Shown: positions 34,012 to 44,513, counted from the first letter of the stretch. The stretch: DNA of 64,000 bases from an uncultured Ruthenibacterium sp. (GCA_944386555.1 CALXBN010000016.1:1-64000); one strand, 5' to 3'. A program made the numbers and translations. The notes: a model not told the origin generated them from the sequence alone.

Positions 34012-36054
34012 ATGAATTACCGTCCCTGGAAATTGAATGAGGAGGATCCCGCCCGCGTGGAAGCCCTGCAAAGTGCTTTGGGCGCGCCGGCGCTGGTGTG
34101 CGCGGTTCTGGCTGCCCGGGGTATGGACGAAGCGGCTGCCCGGGCCTTCCTGCAGGACAGAACGCCGCTGTCTGACCCCATGCTGCTGTCGGGCATGAAG
34201 GCCGCCGTGGCGCGTATCCACAGGGCCATCGACGACGGCGAACGCGTGGTGGTGTTCGGCGATTACGACACCGACGGCGTGACGGCCACGGCGCTGCTGT
34301 ATACATATTTGGATGCCGCCGGGGCCGATGTGTATTACAAACTGCCCAACCGGGGCGAGGAGGGCTATGGCCTGTCCGAAGAAGCGGTGGAGCTGATGGC
34401 CGAAAAAGGCGTGGGCCTGATCATCACCGTGGATAACGGCATCTCCGCCGCCGCGGCGGTGGCCCGAGCCGGTGAGCTGGGCGTGGATGTTGTAGTGACG
34501 GACCACCATCTGCCGCCGGAGCAGCTGCCCGGGGCTGCCGCTCTGGTGGACCCGCAGCTGCCCGAAGACCAAAGCCCCTGCAAGACGCTGTCCGGCGCGG
34601 GGGTGGCTTTCAAGCTGATTGCCGCACTGGACGGGTGCGCCCCGGCGGATATGCTGCCTTTTTACGGGGATTTGGCCGCGATTGGCACTGTGGCCGATAT
34701 GATGGAACTGCAGGGGGAAAACCGCACGCTGGTGAAAGCCGGGCTGCAGCTGCTGCAGGATACCGACCGGCCGGGCCTGGCCGCCCTGATCCGCCGCTGC
34801 GGCTTTGAGGGCAGGCCGCTCACCGCCGAAAATGTCTCCTTCGGCCTTGCCCCGCGGCTGAATGCCGCCGGACGTATGGACGACGCCACGGCGGCGCTGC
34901 GCCTGCTGCTGTGCGAAGAGGAAGAGGAGGCCGAGGCTCTGGCGGAAGCGCTGGACGAACAGAACGCCCAGCGGCAGAAGATCGAACAGCAGATCACCGA
35001 AGCGGCCTGTGCTGCCGTGGAGGCCGACCCCACGTACCAGCGGGACCGTATCCTGGTGGTATGGGGCGAGGGCTGGCACCAGGGGGTCATCGGCATCGCG
35101 GCCTCCCGCCTGGTGGAGCGCTATGGCAAGCCGGCCATCATCGTCTCCGTGGATGCCCAGGGCGAGGGCAAGGGCTCGGGCCGCAGCGTTGCCGGCGTCC
35201 CCCTGTATGAGGCCATCGCCGCCTGCAGCGGGCTGCTGCTGCGCTTTGGCGGCCACGCCATGGCTGCGGGGTTGTCCGTCCGGCGGGAAAACCTGCCCGC
35301 CTTCCGCCGCGCAGTCAACCAGTGGGCCGCGCAGGCAGTGCCTGTGGTACAGCGCCCGCCGCTGCAGGTGGATGCCGCTGTGCAGCTGGGCGACCTGACG
35401 CCGGAGGGCGTGGCAGAGTTGGACCGGCTGGCTCCTTTTGGGACCGGAAACCCGGCGCCGCTGTTCCTGGTGCGGGATGCCGTGGTGGAAGGGGTGTACC
35501 CGGCCGGCACAGCCGGGCGCCACAGCCGTCTGCGGCTGCGCCAGGGCGGGGCGGGGCTGTATGCCGCCCTGTTTGGAACGCCGCCGGAACGCCTGGCTTA
35601 CACAGCGGGAGACCGGGTGGACGCCGTTCTCTCCCTGTCCGTTTTCCAGGGGCGCAGCGGCCCCATTGTATCTGCCCGCGTGCGGGATTTGCGCCCCGCA
35701 GGCATGAATGATGGCGACCTGGCCGACCTGAACCTGGCCGACGCCCTGTGCTGCGGTGTGCAGCTGCCGGCGGATGCGCGCGAGCGGCTGCGCCCGACCC
35801 GCCAGGATACGGCCCGGCTGTACCGCCTGCTGGCGGCAGCCGGCGCCTCCGGCGTGCCGGCAGGCGATTTGCGCCCGGTGCTGGGGCGGCTGCCGGGCCT
35901 GGGGGCGGGCAAGGCGGCCGTGGCGCTGACGGCGCTGGAACAGCTGGATCTGGTGCAGAGGGCCGCAGGCGCCCAGGGCGGCGAGGTATGGCGCATTGTG
36001 CCTGCCGCTGCCAAGAAGGATCTGGCATCGGCCCCCATTCTGCGGGGCCTGTGA
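34012..36054 (+). CDS. recJ: RecJ, single-strand DNA 5'-3' exonuclease
   Basis: 680 residues. DHH phosphoesterase motifs: VVFGDYDTDGVTATALLY, ITVDNGISA, VVVTDHHLPPEQLPG, then the DHHA1 domain with LRFGGHAMAAG and a C-terminal OB-like part. Longer open frame upstream overlaps the previous gene; ATG at 34012 has AAAGGAG about 11 bases ahead. It degrades single-stranded DNA in recombination and mismatch/base-excision repair. Followed 22 bases later by rel, a common clostridial order, though the usual apt gene between them is absent. Confidence 0.94.
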   Translation: MNYRPWKLNEEDPARVEALQSALGAPALVCAVLAARGMDEAAARAFLQDRTPLSDPMLLSGMKAAVARIHRAIDDGERVVVFGDYDTDGVTATALLYTYLDAAGADVYYKLPNRGEEGYGLSEEAVELMAEKGVGLIITVDNGISAAAAVARAGELGVDVVVTDHHLPPEQLPGAAALVDPQLPEDQSPCKTLSGAGVAFKLIAALDGCAPADMLPFYGDLAAIGTVADMMELQGENRTLVKAGLQLLQDTDRPGLAALIRRCGFEGRPLTAENVSFGLAPRLNAAGRMDDATAALRLLLCEEEEEAEALAEALDEQNAQRQKIEQQITEAACAAVEADPTYQRDRILVVWGEGWHQGVIGIAASRLVERYGKPAIIVSVDAQGEGKGSGRSVAGVPLYEAIAACSGLLLRFGGHAMAAGLSVRRENLPAFRRAVNQWAAQAVPVVQRPPLQVDAAVQLGDLTPEGVAELDRLAPFGTGNPAPLFLVRDAVVEGVYPAGTAGRHSRLRLRQGGAGLYAALFGTPPERLAYTAGDRVDAVLSLSVFQGRSGPIVSARVRDLRPAGMNDGDLADLNLADALCCGVQLPADARERLRPTRQDTARLYRLLAAAGASGVPAGDLRPVLGRLPGLGAGKAAVALTALEQLDLVQRAAGAQGGEVWRIVPAAAKKDLASAPILRGL

Positions 36055-36076
36055 AAAGCAAGGGGTGAGGAGCAAG

Positions 36077-38251
36077 ATGGAAACACGGGAGATGGCCACC
36101 GTCAAGACTTTTGAGGACCTGATGCACACCATTCGCGAGTCGGGCCGCAGCTATGACGAGGCCAAGATCGAAAAAGCCTATCGTTTGGCGGACGCCGCCC
36201 ATGGCAGCCAGACACGCCTGTCCGGCGAGCCCTATATCAGCCACCCCTTGGCTGTGGCCAGCCTGGTGGTGGAGATGGGGCTGGATACCGACAGCGTCAT
36301 CGCTGCAGTGCTGCACGATGTGGTGGAAGATACCGGCACCGCGCTGGAGACCATCCGCAGTGAGTTTGGCGCCGATGTGGCCCTGCTGGTGGACGGCGTC
36401 ACCAAGCTCACGCGCATCAAGTTTTCTTCGGTAGAGGAACAGCAGGCTGAAAACCTGCGCAAAATGCTGCTGGCGATGAGCAAAGACGTGCGGGTGATGC
36501 TGATCAAACTGTGTGACCGGCTGCACAATATGCGCACCGGAGACGGCTGGCCGGAACAGAAGCGCCGGGATAAAGCCCTGGAGACGATGGAGGTGTACGC
36601 CCCCATTGCCCACCGCCTGGGCATTTCGGCGGTGAAGGAGGAGCTGGAGGACCGCAGCCTGCACTATCTGGACCCGGTGGGCTACGAGGAGATCCGCAGC
36701 TATCTGGCCCAGAACGACGGCGCCGAGGCGTTTATCGCCGGCATCGCCGACAAAATCCGCGAGCGTCTGGCGGAAAACGGCATGAAGGACGTCACCATCA
36801 AAAAGCGCATCAAGAGCGTGTACGGCATCTACCGCAAGATGTATATGCAGAACAAGGCCTTCGGGGAGATTTACGACGTATATGCCGTGCGCATCATCGT
36901 GGACACCGTGGGCGAGTGCTACAATGCTCTGGGCGTCATCCATGATATGTACCATCCCATCCCCAGCCGCTTCAAGGACTATATCTCCACACCCAAACCC
37001 AACGGTTATCAGTCCCTGCATACAACGGTGCTGGGGCACGAGGGCATTCCCTTTGAGGTGCAGATCCGTACCTGGGAGATGGACCACACCGCCGAATACG
37101 GTGTGGCCGCCCACTGGAAGTACAAGGCCGGCGTCACCTCCGACAAACTGGACGACCGCATGGCCTGGGTGCGCCAGCTGCTGGAAAGCCAGCGGGAGAG
37201 CGGCGATGCAGGCGATCTTCTGCGGGACATCAAATCGGAGCTGCTGCCCGAGGAGGTATTTGCCTTCACCCCCAAGGGAGATGTGATCAACCTGCCCGCC
37301 GGCGCCACCATCATCGACTTTGCCTACGCCATCCACTCGGCGGTGGGCAACCGCATGGTGGGCGCCAAGGTGAACAGCCGCATGGTGCCCATTGACCACA
37401 AGGTGGCCACGGGTGAGATCATTGAGATCATCACCGGCCCCAAGGACAAAGGCCCCAGCCGGGACTGGCTGAACCTGGTAAAAACCAGCGAGGCCAAAAA
37501 CAAGATCCGCAACTGGTTCAAAAAAGAGCGCAAGGAGGAGAATATCGCCGAGGGCCGGGCCGCTCTGGAAAAAGAGCTGCGGCGCAACCTCATCTCCATC
37601 CCCGACGACGAGTACGATGCCTTCATGCAGGATATCGCCCGCCGCCAGCGCATGAACACCGTGGATGAACTGTATGCGGCCATCGGCTACGGCGGCGTGC
37701 AGCTGTCGCGGCTGATGCTGAAGATCAAAGACGAATACGCCAAGCGCGCCAAGGAAGCTGCGCCCCTGACGGCTTTCAAAATTCCTCTGAAAAAGACCAA
37801 ATCCTCCGATGGTGTGGTGGTGGAGGGCCTGGACGACTGCCTGGTGAAGTTCGCCAAATGCTGCAACCCGCTGCCCGGCGACGCCATTGTGGGTTTCGTT
37901 ACCCGGGGCTTCGGCGTGTCCATCCACAAGAGGGACTGCCCCAATGCCCGCGCCGGCCTGGAGGGACCGGATGCCGCCCGCTGGCTGCGCGCCCATTGGG
38001 CGGAAGACGTGAAGGAAAGCTTCAAATCCACTCTGGAGGTCTCTGCCATCGACCGCGGCGGCCTGATGGCCGATGTGGCGGGCCTGATTGCCGAAATGCG
38101 CCTGCCCTGCTATGCCATGTCCGCGCGCCAGCTGTCCGATGGGCGTGCCGCCATGACCATGACCATCGGCATCAACAACACCGAACACTTGAACAATGTG
38201 ATCGCCCGCATCAAGAAAGTGCGCGGCGTCACCAGCGTGCAGCGCAGCTGA
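36077..38251 (+). CDS. rel: Rel, bifunctional (p)ppGpp synthetase/hydrolase
   Basis: 724 residues, full-length RSH enzyme. HD hydrolase domain ([30 protein letters not shown]) about 40-190, synthetase domain ([25 protein letters not shown]) about 235-350, TGS domain ([25 protein letters not shown]) about 390-450, and a C-terminal Zn-finger/ACT region ([20 protein letters not shown] and the last 70 residues). Both active sites look intact. ATG at 36077 follows GAGGAG; the frame continues into recJ but without a start signal. Confidence 0.96.
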   Translation: METREMATVKTFEDLMHTIRESGRSYDEAKIEKAYRLADAAHGSQTRLSGEPYISHPLAVASLVVEMGLDTDSVIAAVLHDVVEDTGTALETIRSEFGADVALLVDGVTKLTRIKFSSVEEQQAENLRKMLLAMSKDVRVMLIKLCDRLHNMRTGDGWPEQKRRDKALETMEVYAPIAHRLGISAVKEELEDRSLHYLDPVGYEEIRSYLAQNDGAEAFIAGIADKIRERLAENGMKDVTIKKRIKSVYGIYRKMYMQNKAFGEIYDVYAVRIIVDTVGECYNALGVIHDMYHPIPSRFKDYISTPKPNGYQSLHTTVLGHEGIPFEVQIRTWEMDHTAEYGVAAHWKYKAGVTSDKLDDRMAWVRQLLESQRESGDAGDLLRDIKSELLPEEVFAFTPKGDVINLPAGATIIDFAYAIHSAVGNRMVGAKVNSRMVPIDHKVATGEIIEIITGPKDKGPSRDWLNLVKTSEAKNKIRNWFKKERKEENIAEGRAALEKELRRNLISIPDDEYDAFMQDIARRQRMNTVDELYAAIGYGGVQLSRLMLKIKDEYAKRAKEAAPLTAFKIPLKKTKSSDGVVVEGLDDCLVKFAKCCNPLPGDAIVGFVTRGFGVSIHKRDCPNARAGLEGPDAARWLRAHWAEDVKESFKSTLEVSAIDRGGLMADVAGLIAEMRLPCYAMSARQLSDGRAAMTMTIGINNTEHLNNVIARIKKVRGVTSVQRS

Positions 38252-38285
38252 ACGCCATATTTTTCCGGATAGGAGCGTATTGTCC

Positions 38286-38738
38286 ATGAAAGCTGTCATC
38301 CAGCGTGTATCCCGCGCGTCGGTCACTGTCAACGGCTGCGCGCCCCGGTCCATCGGCCCCGGGCTGGTGGTGCTGCTGGGCGTAAAAGACACCGATACAT
38401 TGGATGTCTGCCCCAAACTGGCACAGAAGGTCGCCGGGCTGCGCATTTTCGAGGATGCGGCCGGCAAGCTGAACCTTTCGGCCCTGGAAAAAGGGTATGA
38501 AGCCCTGGTGGTATCCAATTTCACGCTGTACGGCGATACCAGGAAAGGCAAGCGCCCCAGCTTCATCCAAGCTGCGAAGCCGCCGCTGGCTATCGACGCC
38601 TACGAGGCCTTCGTGGCCTGCCTGCGCCGGACGGGCCTGGCCGGCGTGCAGACCGGGGAGTTCGGCGCGGATATGCAGATCGAGCTGGTCAACGACGGCC
38701 CGGTCACCATCGTCATCGAGACCGACGACTGGAAGTGA
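38286..38738 (+). CDS. dtd: D-aminoacyl-tRNA deacylase
   Basis: 150 residues, the usual Dtd length. [15 protein letters not shown] at the N-terminus, [17 protein letters not shown] (the SQ/NFTL motif) and the Gly-cis-Pro motif [11 protein letters not shown] near the end. It removes D-amino acids (and glycine from tRNA-Ala) mischarged on tRNA. AGGAG lies 10 bases before the ATG; a TTG two codons upstream is in frame. Confidence 0.95.
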   Translation: MKAVIQRVSRASVTVNGCAPRSIGPGLVVLLGVKDTDTLDVCPKLAQKVAGLRIFEDAAGKLNLSALEKGYEALVVSNFTLYGDTRKGKRPSFIQAAKPPLAIDAYEAFVACLRRTGLAGVQTGEFGADMQIELVNDGPVTIVIETDDWK

Positions 38739-38783
38739 CGGAGCGGAAGTTTGCGCAGAACGGCTTTCGGAAAGGATGCGCCT

Positions 38784-40346
38784 ATGAAGCTCAACCACTC
38801 ATCTACACATCGCCTGCAGACGGCGGCCGCTTTTGGCCTGGCACTGGCGGCGCTGGCGTGCTGGGGGCTGCTGATCTGGCACGCCTGGGCGCTGTACCCC
38901 CAGACGGGCTGGTTCAACAGTGATGCCGCCACGGAACTGCTGTACGCGCGCCACATGGCGCAGACGGGGCAGCTGCTGCCGGGCGAATGGTATTTTACCA
39001 CCGAAATGCGCCTGCTGCACAGCAGCCTGGTGATGGCGCCGCTGTTCACCCTGACCGACAGCTTTGCCCTGGTGCACACGGTAACGGTGGCTATTGTCAC
39101 CGCCCTGCAGTATGCAGCTGCCCTGGCGCTGCTGCGTGGGCTGAGGCTGTCCTGGCCAATGGCTATGGCGGGCGGGCTGCTGGCACTGTGCCCGATATCC
39201 CTTTACATCTTCGACTATTTTCAAAGCACGCTGTATTACAGCTTCTTTTGGCTGTGCTCGATGCTTCTGTGGGCCCTGGCGGCGCGCTGGCCGCGGCCCG
39301 GCTGGCAGGGCAGGGTGCTGCTGGCCGCGGGGTGCCTGCTGGCGTTCGTCATGGGCCTGTGCGGTATCCGTTATCTGGAGATCCTGTTCCTGCCCCTCGC
39401 CGGCGTGGCTGCCCTGCGCATCCTGGGGCAGGGGCTGCGCAGGGCCGATGCCTGGCGTGCCCAAAGCGGGCGGCTGGCGCTGTGCGCCTGCGGCGCGGGA
39501 GGCTATGCGGCCGTCACGCTGCTGCAGCGGGCCGGGATACTGCCCAGCGGCCAAATGCAGCCTATCCAGCTGTACGCGCCCGCGCAATGGCCGGAAAAGC
39601 TGAAAGAGTGCCTGCTGGCCTACGGCAGCACATATTTCGGCGGCGGCATCGGCAGCAAATTCTCGCTGCTGCTGTGGGCGGCACTGGCCTTCAGTGTGAT
39701 CTGGCTGTTCTGCCGGCGCAGGGCACTGGAACAGAACCAGCGGGATTACGGTTTATTCTGCATATTACTGAATGCGGTCAACCTGGTGATCCTGACGGTG
39801 GTGAAGTTTGACAGCCCGGTGCCCTGGCGCTATACGCTGCTGCCCAGCGCGCTGACATGGATGCTGCTGCCGCTGGCGCTGGCCGATTTGCTGCGCCTGC
39901 GGCATACGGCGGCGCGCAGGGCGTCGGCCGTGCTGACGGCGGTGCTGGTAGCCGGCCTTGCGCTCAACACCTGGCAGGTGACGGTGAACTTCCCGCTTCA
40001 AACGGCCCTGGCCCGGTGCCGGGCCGAAGCCGTCCGGTACATCGAAGAAGCCGGCTGGCAGTTCGGCTATGCCACCTATTGGAACGCCAACGTGATCACC
40101 TGTATGTCCGAGTGCCGGGTGACGGTGGCGCCGGTGAACCTGGATGCCGCGGAGGGTATTGCCACGCCCCTTCCCATGGGCTGCCCGCACAGCTTCTTCC
40201 AGGCGGTGCCCGGGCAGACGCCGGAGTTTTTGCTGCTGAGCGCCGGGGAGGCCGACGCCTCCGGGGACGCCTTCGGCAGCCCGGTGTATGAAAACGACTG
40301 CTTCGCGGTATACCCTTACAGCGGGCCTGTGCTGCAGATATCCTGA
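38784..40346 (+). CDS. Large polytopic membrane protein, GT-C-like, copy A
   Basis: 520 residues with roughly 10-11 membrane helices in the first 390 residues and a soluble C-terminal part of about 120. An acidic residue in the first outside loop (GWFNSDAATELLYAR) is placed as in GT-C glycosyltransferases (PMT/ArnT type). It interrupts the usual dtd-MBL-hemZ order. A protein of matching layout and loop pattern is encoded at 49026-50654. A lipid-linked sugar transferase or surface-polymer role is inferred; no family motif proves it. Confidence 0.65.
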   Translation: MKLNHSSTHRLQTAAAFGLALAALACWGLLIWHAWALYPQTGWFNSDAATELLYARHMAQTGQLLPGEWYFTTEMRLLHSSLVMAPLFTLTDSFALVHTVTVAIVTALQYAAALALLRGLRLSWPMAMAGGLLALCPISLYIFDYFQSTLYYSFFWLCSMLLWALAARWPRPGWQGRVLLAAGCLLAFVMGLCGIRYLEILFLPLAGVAALRILGQGLRRADAWRAQSGRLALCACGAGGYAAVTLLQRAGILPSGQMQPIQLYAPAQWPEKLKECLLAYGSTYFGGGIGSKFSLLLWAALAFSVIWLFCRRRALEQNQRDYGLFCILLNAVNLVILTVVKFDSPVPWRYTLLPSALTWMLLPLALADLLRLRHTAARRASAVLTAVLVAGLALNTWQVTVNFPLQTALARCRAEAVRYIEEAGWQFGYATYWNANVITCMSECRVTVAPVNLDAAEGIATPLPMGCPHSFFQAVPGQTPEFLLLSAGEADASGDAFGSPVYENDCFAVYPYSGPVLQIS

Positions 40347-40387
40347 GGGCGGTGTCCTCCGCCCGGCAAGAGAGAGGAGCAACCATC

Positions 40388-40999
40388 ATGCATGTTTACC
40401 ATATCCCCGGTCCCGCGCCGATGCTGACCAACACCTATCTGGCCGTGGACGACGGCGGAACCGCTGTGGCCGTGGACCCTGCCGCCGATGTGCAGCAGTA
40501 CCGGGACAGCCTGGCCGCCCACGGCGCGCATCTGGCGGCCATATTGCTCACCCACGGCCATTACGACCATGTGGGCAGCGCCCAGGCCCTGAAGGACGCC
40601 ACCGGCGCGCCCATCTACATGGGCCTGGCGGACGCTGCGCACAGCCGGCTGCTGCCCATGCGGCCGGAGCAGATCGACCACGGCCTCGGGGACGGCCAGA
40701 TCCTTACGTTCGGCGGCCTGTCTCTGCAGGTGCTGGCTACACCGGGCCACTCGGCCGGTTCATGCTGTTTCCTGTGCGGGGACGTGCTGTTCTCCGGTGA
40801 CACCCTGTTTGCCGGGGATATCGGCCGTACCGACCTGGACAACAGCGACCCCGACGCGATGGCCGCCACCATGCAGCGGCTGTGGCAGACCTTTATCCGC
40901 AGCCAGGCCGTGCAGGTGCTGCCCGGCCATGGCCCCTTCTCATCCATGGCCGAAGAGCTGGCCGGCAATTACTATCTGCGCCGTTACGGCGCCAGGTGA
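40388..40999 (+). CDS. Metallo-beta-lactamase-fold hydrolase, glyoxalase II-like
   Basis: 203 residues. THGHYDHVG (the HxHxDH zinc motif), PGHSAGSCCF, FSGDTLFAGDIGRTD (bridging Asp) and LPGHGPFSS supply all ligands of a binuclear hydroxyacylglutathione-hydrolase-like site. GAGGAG precedes ATG. Commonly found between rel/dtd and hemZ in Clostridia. Natural thioester substrate is not known. Confidence 0.9.
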   Translation: MHVYHIPGPAPMLTNTYLAVDDGGTAVAVDPAADVQQYRDSLAAHGAHLAAILLTHGHYDHVGSAQALKDATGAPIYMGLADAAHSRLLPMRPEQIDHGLGDGQILTFGGLSLQVLATPGHSAGSCCFLCGDVLFSGDTLFAGDIGRTDLDNSDPDAMAATMQRLWQTFIRSQAVQVLPGHGPFSSMAEELAGNYYLRRYGAR

Positions 41000-41017
41000 C
41001 CGCACAAAGGAGAGCCC

Positions 41018-42478
41018 ATGGAACTGTACTTTACCGGCCTTGCCTCGGTGTATGAACCCGAGCATGTGGCCCGCATCTTCTACCCCGGCGCCCGCCCGGC
41101 CCGGCACCGGCCCGCCCATGGGGCCGACGCTGTGTACCTGCACGGGGGCAGGCGCGCTGTGCTGGCTGCTGTGCGCTGCGCCGGCCGCCGGGCTGCGTGC
41201 AAAATCCCTCTGGTGCCGGGCGCCTCGGACAGGGACGCCGAGTACGCCGTGTGCCGGGGCCTGTTTGACCTGCTGCGGGAATTCACCGGCCAGAACCCGC
41301 CCTGGGGCATGCTGACGGGCGTGCGGCCGGTGCATCTGGCGCATCAGCTGCTGGCCAAAGGCCTGTCGGAGCAGGCGGTGGCGGATCATTTTGAAACGCG
41401 TGATTTTGTCAGTGCTGGCAAAGTGCATCGTGTGCTGGAGATTGCCCGCCGCCAGCAGCCGGTGCTGGCGCTCAGCCGCCCGAACAGCTACAGCCTGTAC
41501 ATTTCCATCCCATTCTGCCCGTCCCGGTGCAGCTACTGCAGTTTTGTATCCCGCACGGTGGCCCAGTCCGCCGGGCTCATCGCCCCCTATGTGGAGGCTT
41601 TGCGCCGGGAGCTGGCCGCCATCGCCGCCCTGGCCCGCCGCCTGGGCCTGCGGCTGGAGACGGTGTATATCGGCGGGGGAACGCCCACGGCTGTCAGCGC
41701 CGCCCAGCTGCAGGCCTTGATGCAGACGGTGGCCGATGAATTCGATGTGCCGGCCCTGCGGGAGTATACCGTGGAAGCCGGCCGCCCCGACTGCACCGAT
41801 GAGGAAAAACTGACGGTCATCAAACAGATGGGTGCCACCCGTATCTCCATCAATCCGCAGACCCTTTCGGACGAGGTCCTGGCTGCCATTGGCCGCAGGC
41901 ATACCGCCCGGGACATTATCGACTGCTATCACACGGCCCGCCGGGTAGGCCATACGTCCATCAACATGGACCTGATCGCCGGCCTGCCCCGGGATACTGC
42001 GGCGGGATTCGCCCGCTCACTGCAGGGGGTTATGGCGCTGGAACCGGAGAATATCACCGTTCACACCCTCACGCTCAAACGGGCCTCCAATCTGGTGATT
42101 GACCATACACCGGGCAGCTACGGCGACGTGCAGCAGATGCTGGCTGCCTGCAGTGTGCTGGATGGCGCAGGCTATAAACCTTACTACCTGTACCGGCAGA
42201 AAGGTACGCTGGAAAATCTGGAAAATACGGGCTATACCCTGCCCGGCCACACAGGCCTGTACAATGTGTTCATCATGGAGGAAGTGCACACCATCCTCTC
42301 CGCCGGCGCCGGCGGTTCCACCAAGCTGGTGGGCCCCGGCGGGCACATTGAACGCGTGTTCAATTACAAATACCCCGCCGAATATCTGCGCGGCTTCGGA
42401 GAAATGCTGGCCCGCAAACAGAAAGTGGAGGAGTTCTATGGGAAATTCGCTGATCTGGATCCCCAAACGTCTGGTTGA
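41018..42478 (+). CDS. hemZ: HemZ, radical SAM coproporphyrinogen III dehydrogenase-like
   Basis: 486 residues. An N-terminal region of about 150 residues specific to HemZ is followed by a radical-SAM core with CPSRCSYCSF (4Fe-4S, CxxxCxxC), VYIGGGTPTAVS, TRISINPQTLSDEVL and INMDLIAGLP, and a HemN-type C-terminus (GLYNVFIMEEVHTILSAGAGG). Role in the family is oxygen-independent porphyrinogen oxidation; some clostridial members lack heme biosynthesis, so the real substrate here is uncertain. Its 3' end overlaps the next gene by 41 bases. Confidence 0.9.
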   Translation: MELYFTGLASVYEPEHVARIFYPGARPARHRPAHGADAVYLHGGRRAVLAAVRCAGRRAACKIPLVPGASDRDAEYAVCRGLFDLLREFTGQNPPWGMLTGVRPVHLAHQLLAKGLSEQAVADHFETRDFVSAGKVHRVLEIARRQQPVLALSRPNSYSLYISIPFCPSRCSYCSFVSRTVAQSAGLIAPYVEALRRELAAIAALARRLGLRLETVYIGGGTPTAVSAAQLQALMQTVADEFDVPALREYTVEAGRPDCTDEEKLTVIKQMGATRISINPQTLSDEVLAAIGRRHTARDIIDCYHTARRVGHTSINMDLIAGLPRDTAAGFARSLQGVMALEPENITVHTLTLKRASNLVIDHTPGSYGDVQQMLAACSVLDGAGYKPYYLYRQKGTLENLENTGYTLPGHTGLYNVFIMEEVHTILSAGAGGSTKLVGPGGHIERVFNYKYPAEYLRGFGEMLARKQKVEEFYGKFADLDPQTSG

Positions 42479-43385
42479 ACTGGGGCTGCTGAATGTGGCG
42501 GCCCAAAGCCCCCGCGCCTTTATAGATTACTGCGAGGCCGATTACGCCGGGCGCATTGCCCACGCTGCCCATGAGGTGCGCCGCAGCGGCGCGCGGGTGG
42601 TGATGCTCACCGGGCCGTCTTCCTCGGGCAAAACCACCACCGCCCACAAGCTGGCCCGGGCGCTGCGCGGCAGCGGCATCCCCAGCGCGGTGGTCTCCCT
42701 GGATAATTTCTTTAAGGATGTAGCGGATTATCCCCGCCTGCCCGACGGCACGCCGGATTACGAGAGCGTGGATGCGCTGGATGTATCTCTCATCAACCGC
42801 TGCCTGCTGGAGCTGACCCGCACCGGGGCCACTGAGATCCCGGATTTCGATTTTGGCCGCGAGCAGCGCCGCCGCGGCACCGTGCCGATCCGGCTGGACG
42901 GCGGGGTGGCTGTGGTGGAGGGCATCCACGCGCTGAACCCGCGGCTGACGGCGCTGCTGCCGGCCGACAGCGTGTACCGCATCTATGCGGGCCTGCGGGA
43001 AGAGTATTCTGCCGATGGGCAGCGCATCCTGCCCACACGGGACGTGCGCCTGGTACGGCGCATGGTGCGGGACTATCAGTTCCGGGGCCACAGCCCGGAT
43101 AAAACCATGGATATGTGGCCCGCCGTGTGCTTGGGCGAAGATAAAAACATCAAGGTGTTCAAACAGGAGGCTGATCTGCTGCTGGATACCAGTTTTTCCT
43201 GTGAGGTGTGCCTGCTGGCGCCACGCCTGGCCCCAATGCGTCAGCTGCTGGTGCCGGACGGCCCGCACGCGGCTGCGCTGGAAAACCTGTGCCGCCGTTT
43301 TGCCAGGTGTGCTGCCTTGGATGAGGGCCTGCTGCCCGACGATTCCATGCTGCGGGAATTTTTGGGTCCGCGCAGGGCACAGTGA
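42438..43385 (+). CDS. Uridine kinase-like / phosphoribulokinase-family P-loop kinase
   Basis: 315 residues. Walker A GPSSSGKTTTAHKLA, then VVSLDNFFKDVADYPRLPDG and YESVDALD, the uridine-kinase nucleoside-site pattern, and VVEGIHALNPRLTALL. About 45 N-terminal residues are extra. Many clostridial relatives are the C-terminal half of longer proteins with a threonyl-tRNA-synthetase-like front; that part is missing. Start ATG at 42438 with GGAGGAG upstream lies inside hemZ, implying translational coupling. Confidence 0.85.
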   Translation: MGNSLIWIPKRLVELGLLNVAAQSPRAFIDYCEADYAGRIAHAAHEVRRSGARVVMLTGPSSSGKTTTAHKLARALRGSGIPSAVVSLDNFFKDVADYPRLPDGTPDYESVDALDVSLINRCLLELTRTGATEIPDFDFGREQRRRGTVPIRLDGGVAVVEGIHALNPRLTALLPADSVYRIYAGLREEYSADGQRILPTRDVRLVRRMVRDYQFRGHSPDKTMDMWPAVCLGEDKNIKVFKQEADLLLDTSFSCEVCLLAPRLAPMRQLLVPDGPHAAALENLCRRFARCAALDEGLLPDDSMLREFLGPRRAQ

Positions 43386-43443
43386 CCGGGGCACCGGGAT
43401 CACCACAGGCCGGGACGGCCTGAGCGGAAAAGGAGGAAGAAGA

Positions 43444-43827
43444 ATGATTGATTTTGACGCATTGAAAAAGAGTGCTGCCGCCGTGGCGGACAGCGCTCTG
43501 CGCGCTACGGTAGACCTGGCCGGCAAGGGAAAACAGCAAATGGACCGCCTGGCGCTGGAAAACCGCCTGCGCCGCGCCCAGCAGGAACTGGGTGCGCTGG
43601 TATACGCTTTGCACCGGGCCGGGGAGGAGAACCCCCAGCTGGTGCAGCGCTACATTGATGCCGTGGCCCAGCTGGACGAACAGCTGTCTGCAATGAGCGA
43701 GGCGGCCTGTGCCCGGCAGCCTGCCGCCGAACCCCGGCCCCAGCAGCCGGACTGCTGCCCTCACTGCGGCGCGGAGGTGCAGCCGGGGGCCACCTTTTGT
43801 GGCTGCTGTGGGGCAAAACTGGGGTAA
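43444..43827 (+). CDS. Small helical protein with C-terminal zinc ribbon
   Basis: 127 residues. Residues 1-85 are helical and charged (coiled-coil-like, DALKKSAAAVADSALRATVD and so on); the C-terminus is a double-CxxC zinc ribbon, CPHCGAEVQPGATFCGCCGAKL. Good GGAGGAAGAAG ribosome site. Such proteins are common but uncharacterized in Oscillospirales; zinc binding is the only prediction I would make. Confidence 0.75.
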   Translation: MIDFDALKKSAAAVADSALRATVDLAGKGKQQMDRLALENRLRRAQQELGALVYALHRAGEENPQLVQRYIDAVAQLDEQLSAMSEAACARQPAAEPRPQQPDCCPHCGAEVQPGATFCGCCGAKLG

Positions 43828-44210
43828 GCGCATCAACTGCGTGTTTCTGTGGCGGCACACTGCATCCGGAAGGGACAAATGTATTTGCAGGAAGGTCAAA
43901 AAATGACCGGCCTTGCCGGCCATCCGCCAAAGAGACGTTCCGGGCCGATTTTTGTGCGCAGCACTATCAACAATTTTTCTTTGAAAAACTGGATTTTGCA
44001 GGAAAAAGTGGCCCGGAAGACCTTGCAAAGCCGCCGTTTATCATGTAAAATACCATAGTGCACAGGAACGGTGGGGTTCCCGCGGCCGCGCGCTGTTTGG
44101 CGCCGGCGGAGCTGGGCATCCTATTGGAAACGGGTTTTGCAGAGGGTTTGCTCTGTAAACATACAACGGCTGCCGCCGGCAGCCAACTCAATTTATCGGA
44201 GGTTTTTAAG
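43828..44210. other. Intergenic region before the HU gene
   Basis: 383 bases with no supported gene. It holds the HU promoter (44023-44051), leaving an mRNA leader of about 150 bases with GC-rich stretches that could fold, and a small CCGGC/GCCGG stem near 43908-43920. No RNA gene is recognizable. Confidence 0.55.
44023..44051 (+). promoter_or_regulatory. Promoter of the HU gene
   Basis: TTGCAA (44023-44028), 17-base spacer and TAAAAT (44046-44051). Confidence 0.75.
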
Positions 44211-44489
44211 ATGACAAAAGTTGAACTGATCGCGAAAGTGGCCGCTGACGCGGAGCTGTCCAAGAAAGATGCCGAGAAGGCAGTCGCCGCCGTGATTGAC
44301 GGCATCACCGCCGCCCTGGTGGCCGGCGATAAGGTGTCCCTGGTGGGCTTTGGCACCTTTGAGACCCGCGAGCGCCCCGCCCGCACAGGCCTGAATCCCC
44401 GCACGAAGGAGAGCATTGAGATCCCCGCCACTGTAGTGCCCGCGTTCAAGGCCGGCAAAGGCCTGAAGGACGCCGTTGCGAAGAAATAA
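44211..44489 (+). CDS. hup: HU-family DNA-binding protein
   Basis: 92 residues, the normal HU length. [41 protein letters not shown] (beta-arm with the conserved GFGxF) and [29 protein letters not shown] nucleoid protein that bends DNA. The upstream in-frame extension is ignored because CGGAGGT lies at the right place before 44211. Terminates 25 bases downstream. Confidence 0.96.
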   Translation: MTKVELIAKVAADAELSKKDAEKAVAAVIDGITAALVAGDKVSLVGFGTFETRERPARTGLNPRTKESIEIPATVVPAFKAGKGLKDAVAKK

Positions 44490-44513
44490 GCTGATGTGTC
44501 AGTAGCGGCCTGT

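Noticed and set aside
35315..38566. Open frame of 1083 codons on the minus strand across recJ, rel and dtd
   Set aside because: It spans three certain plus-strand genes and has no motifs.
43860..44060. Possible small ORFs or an RNA gene upstream of HU
   Set aside because: No ribosome sites, no conserved-looking peptide and no tRNA or other RNA fold that I could recognize.
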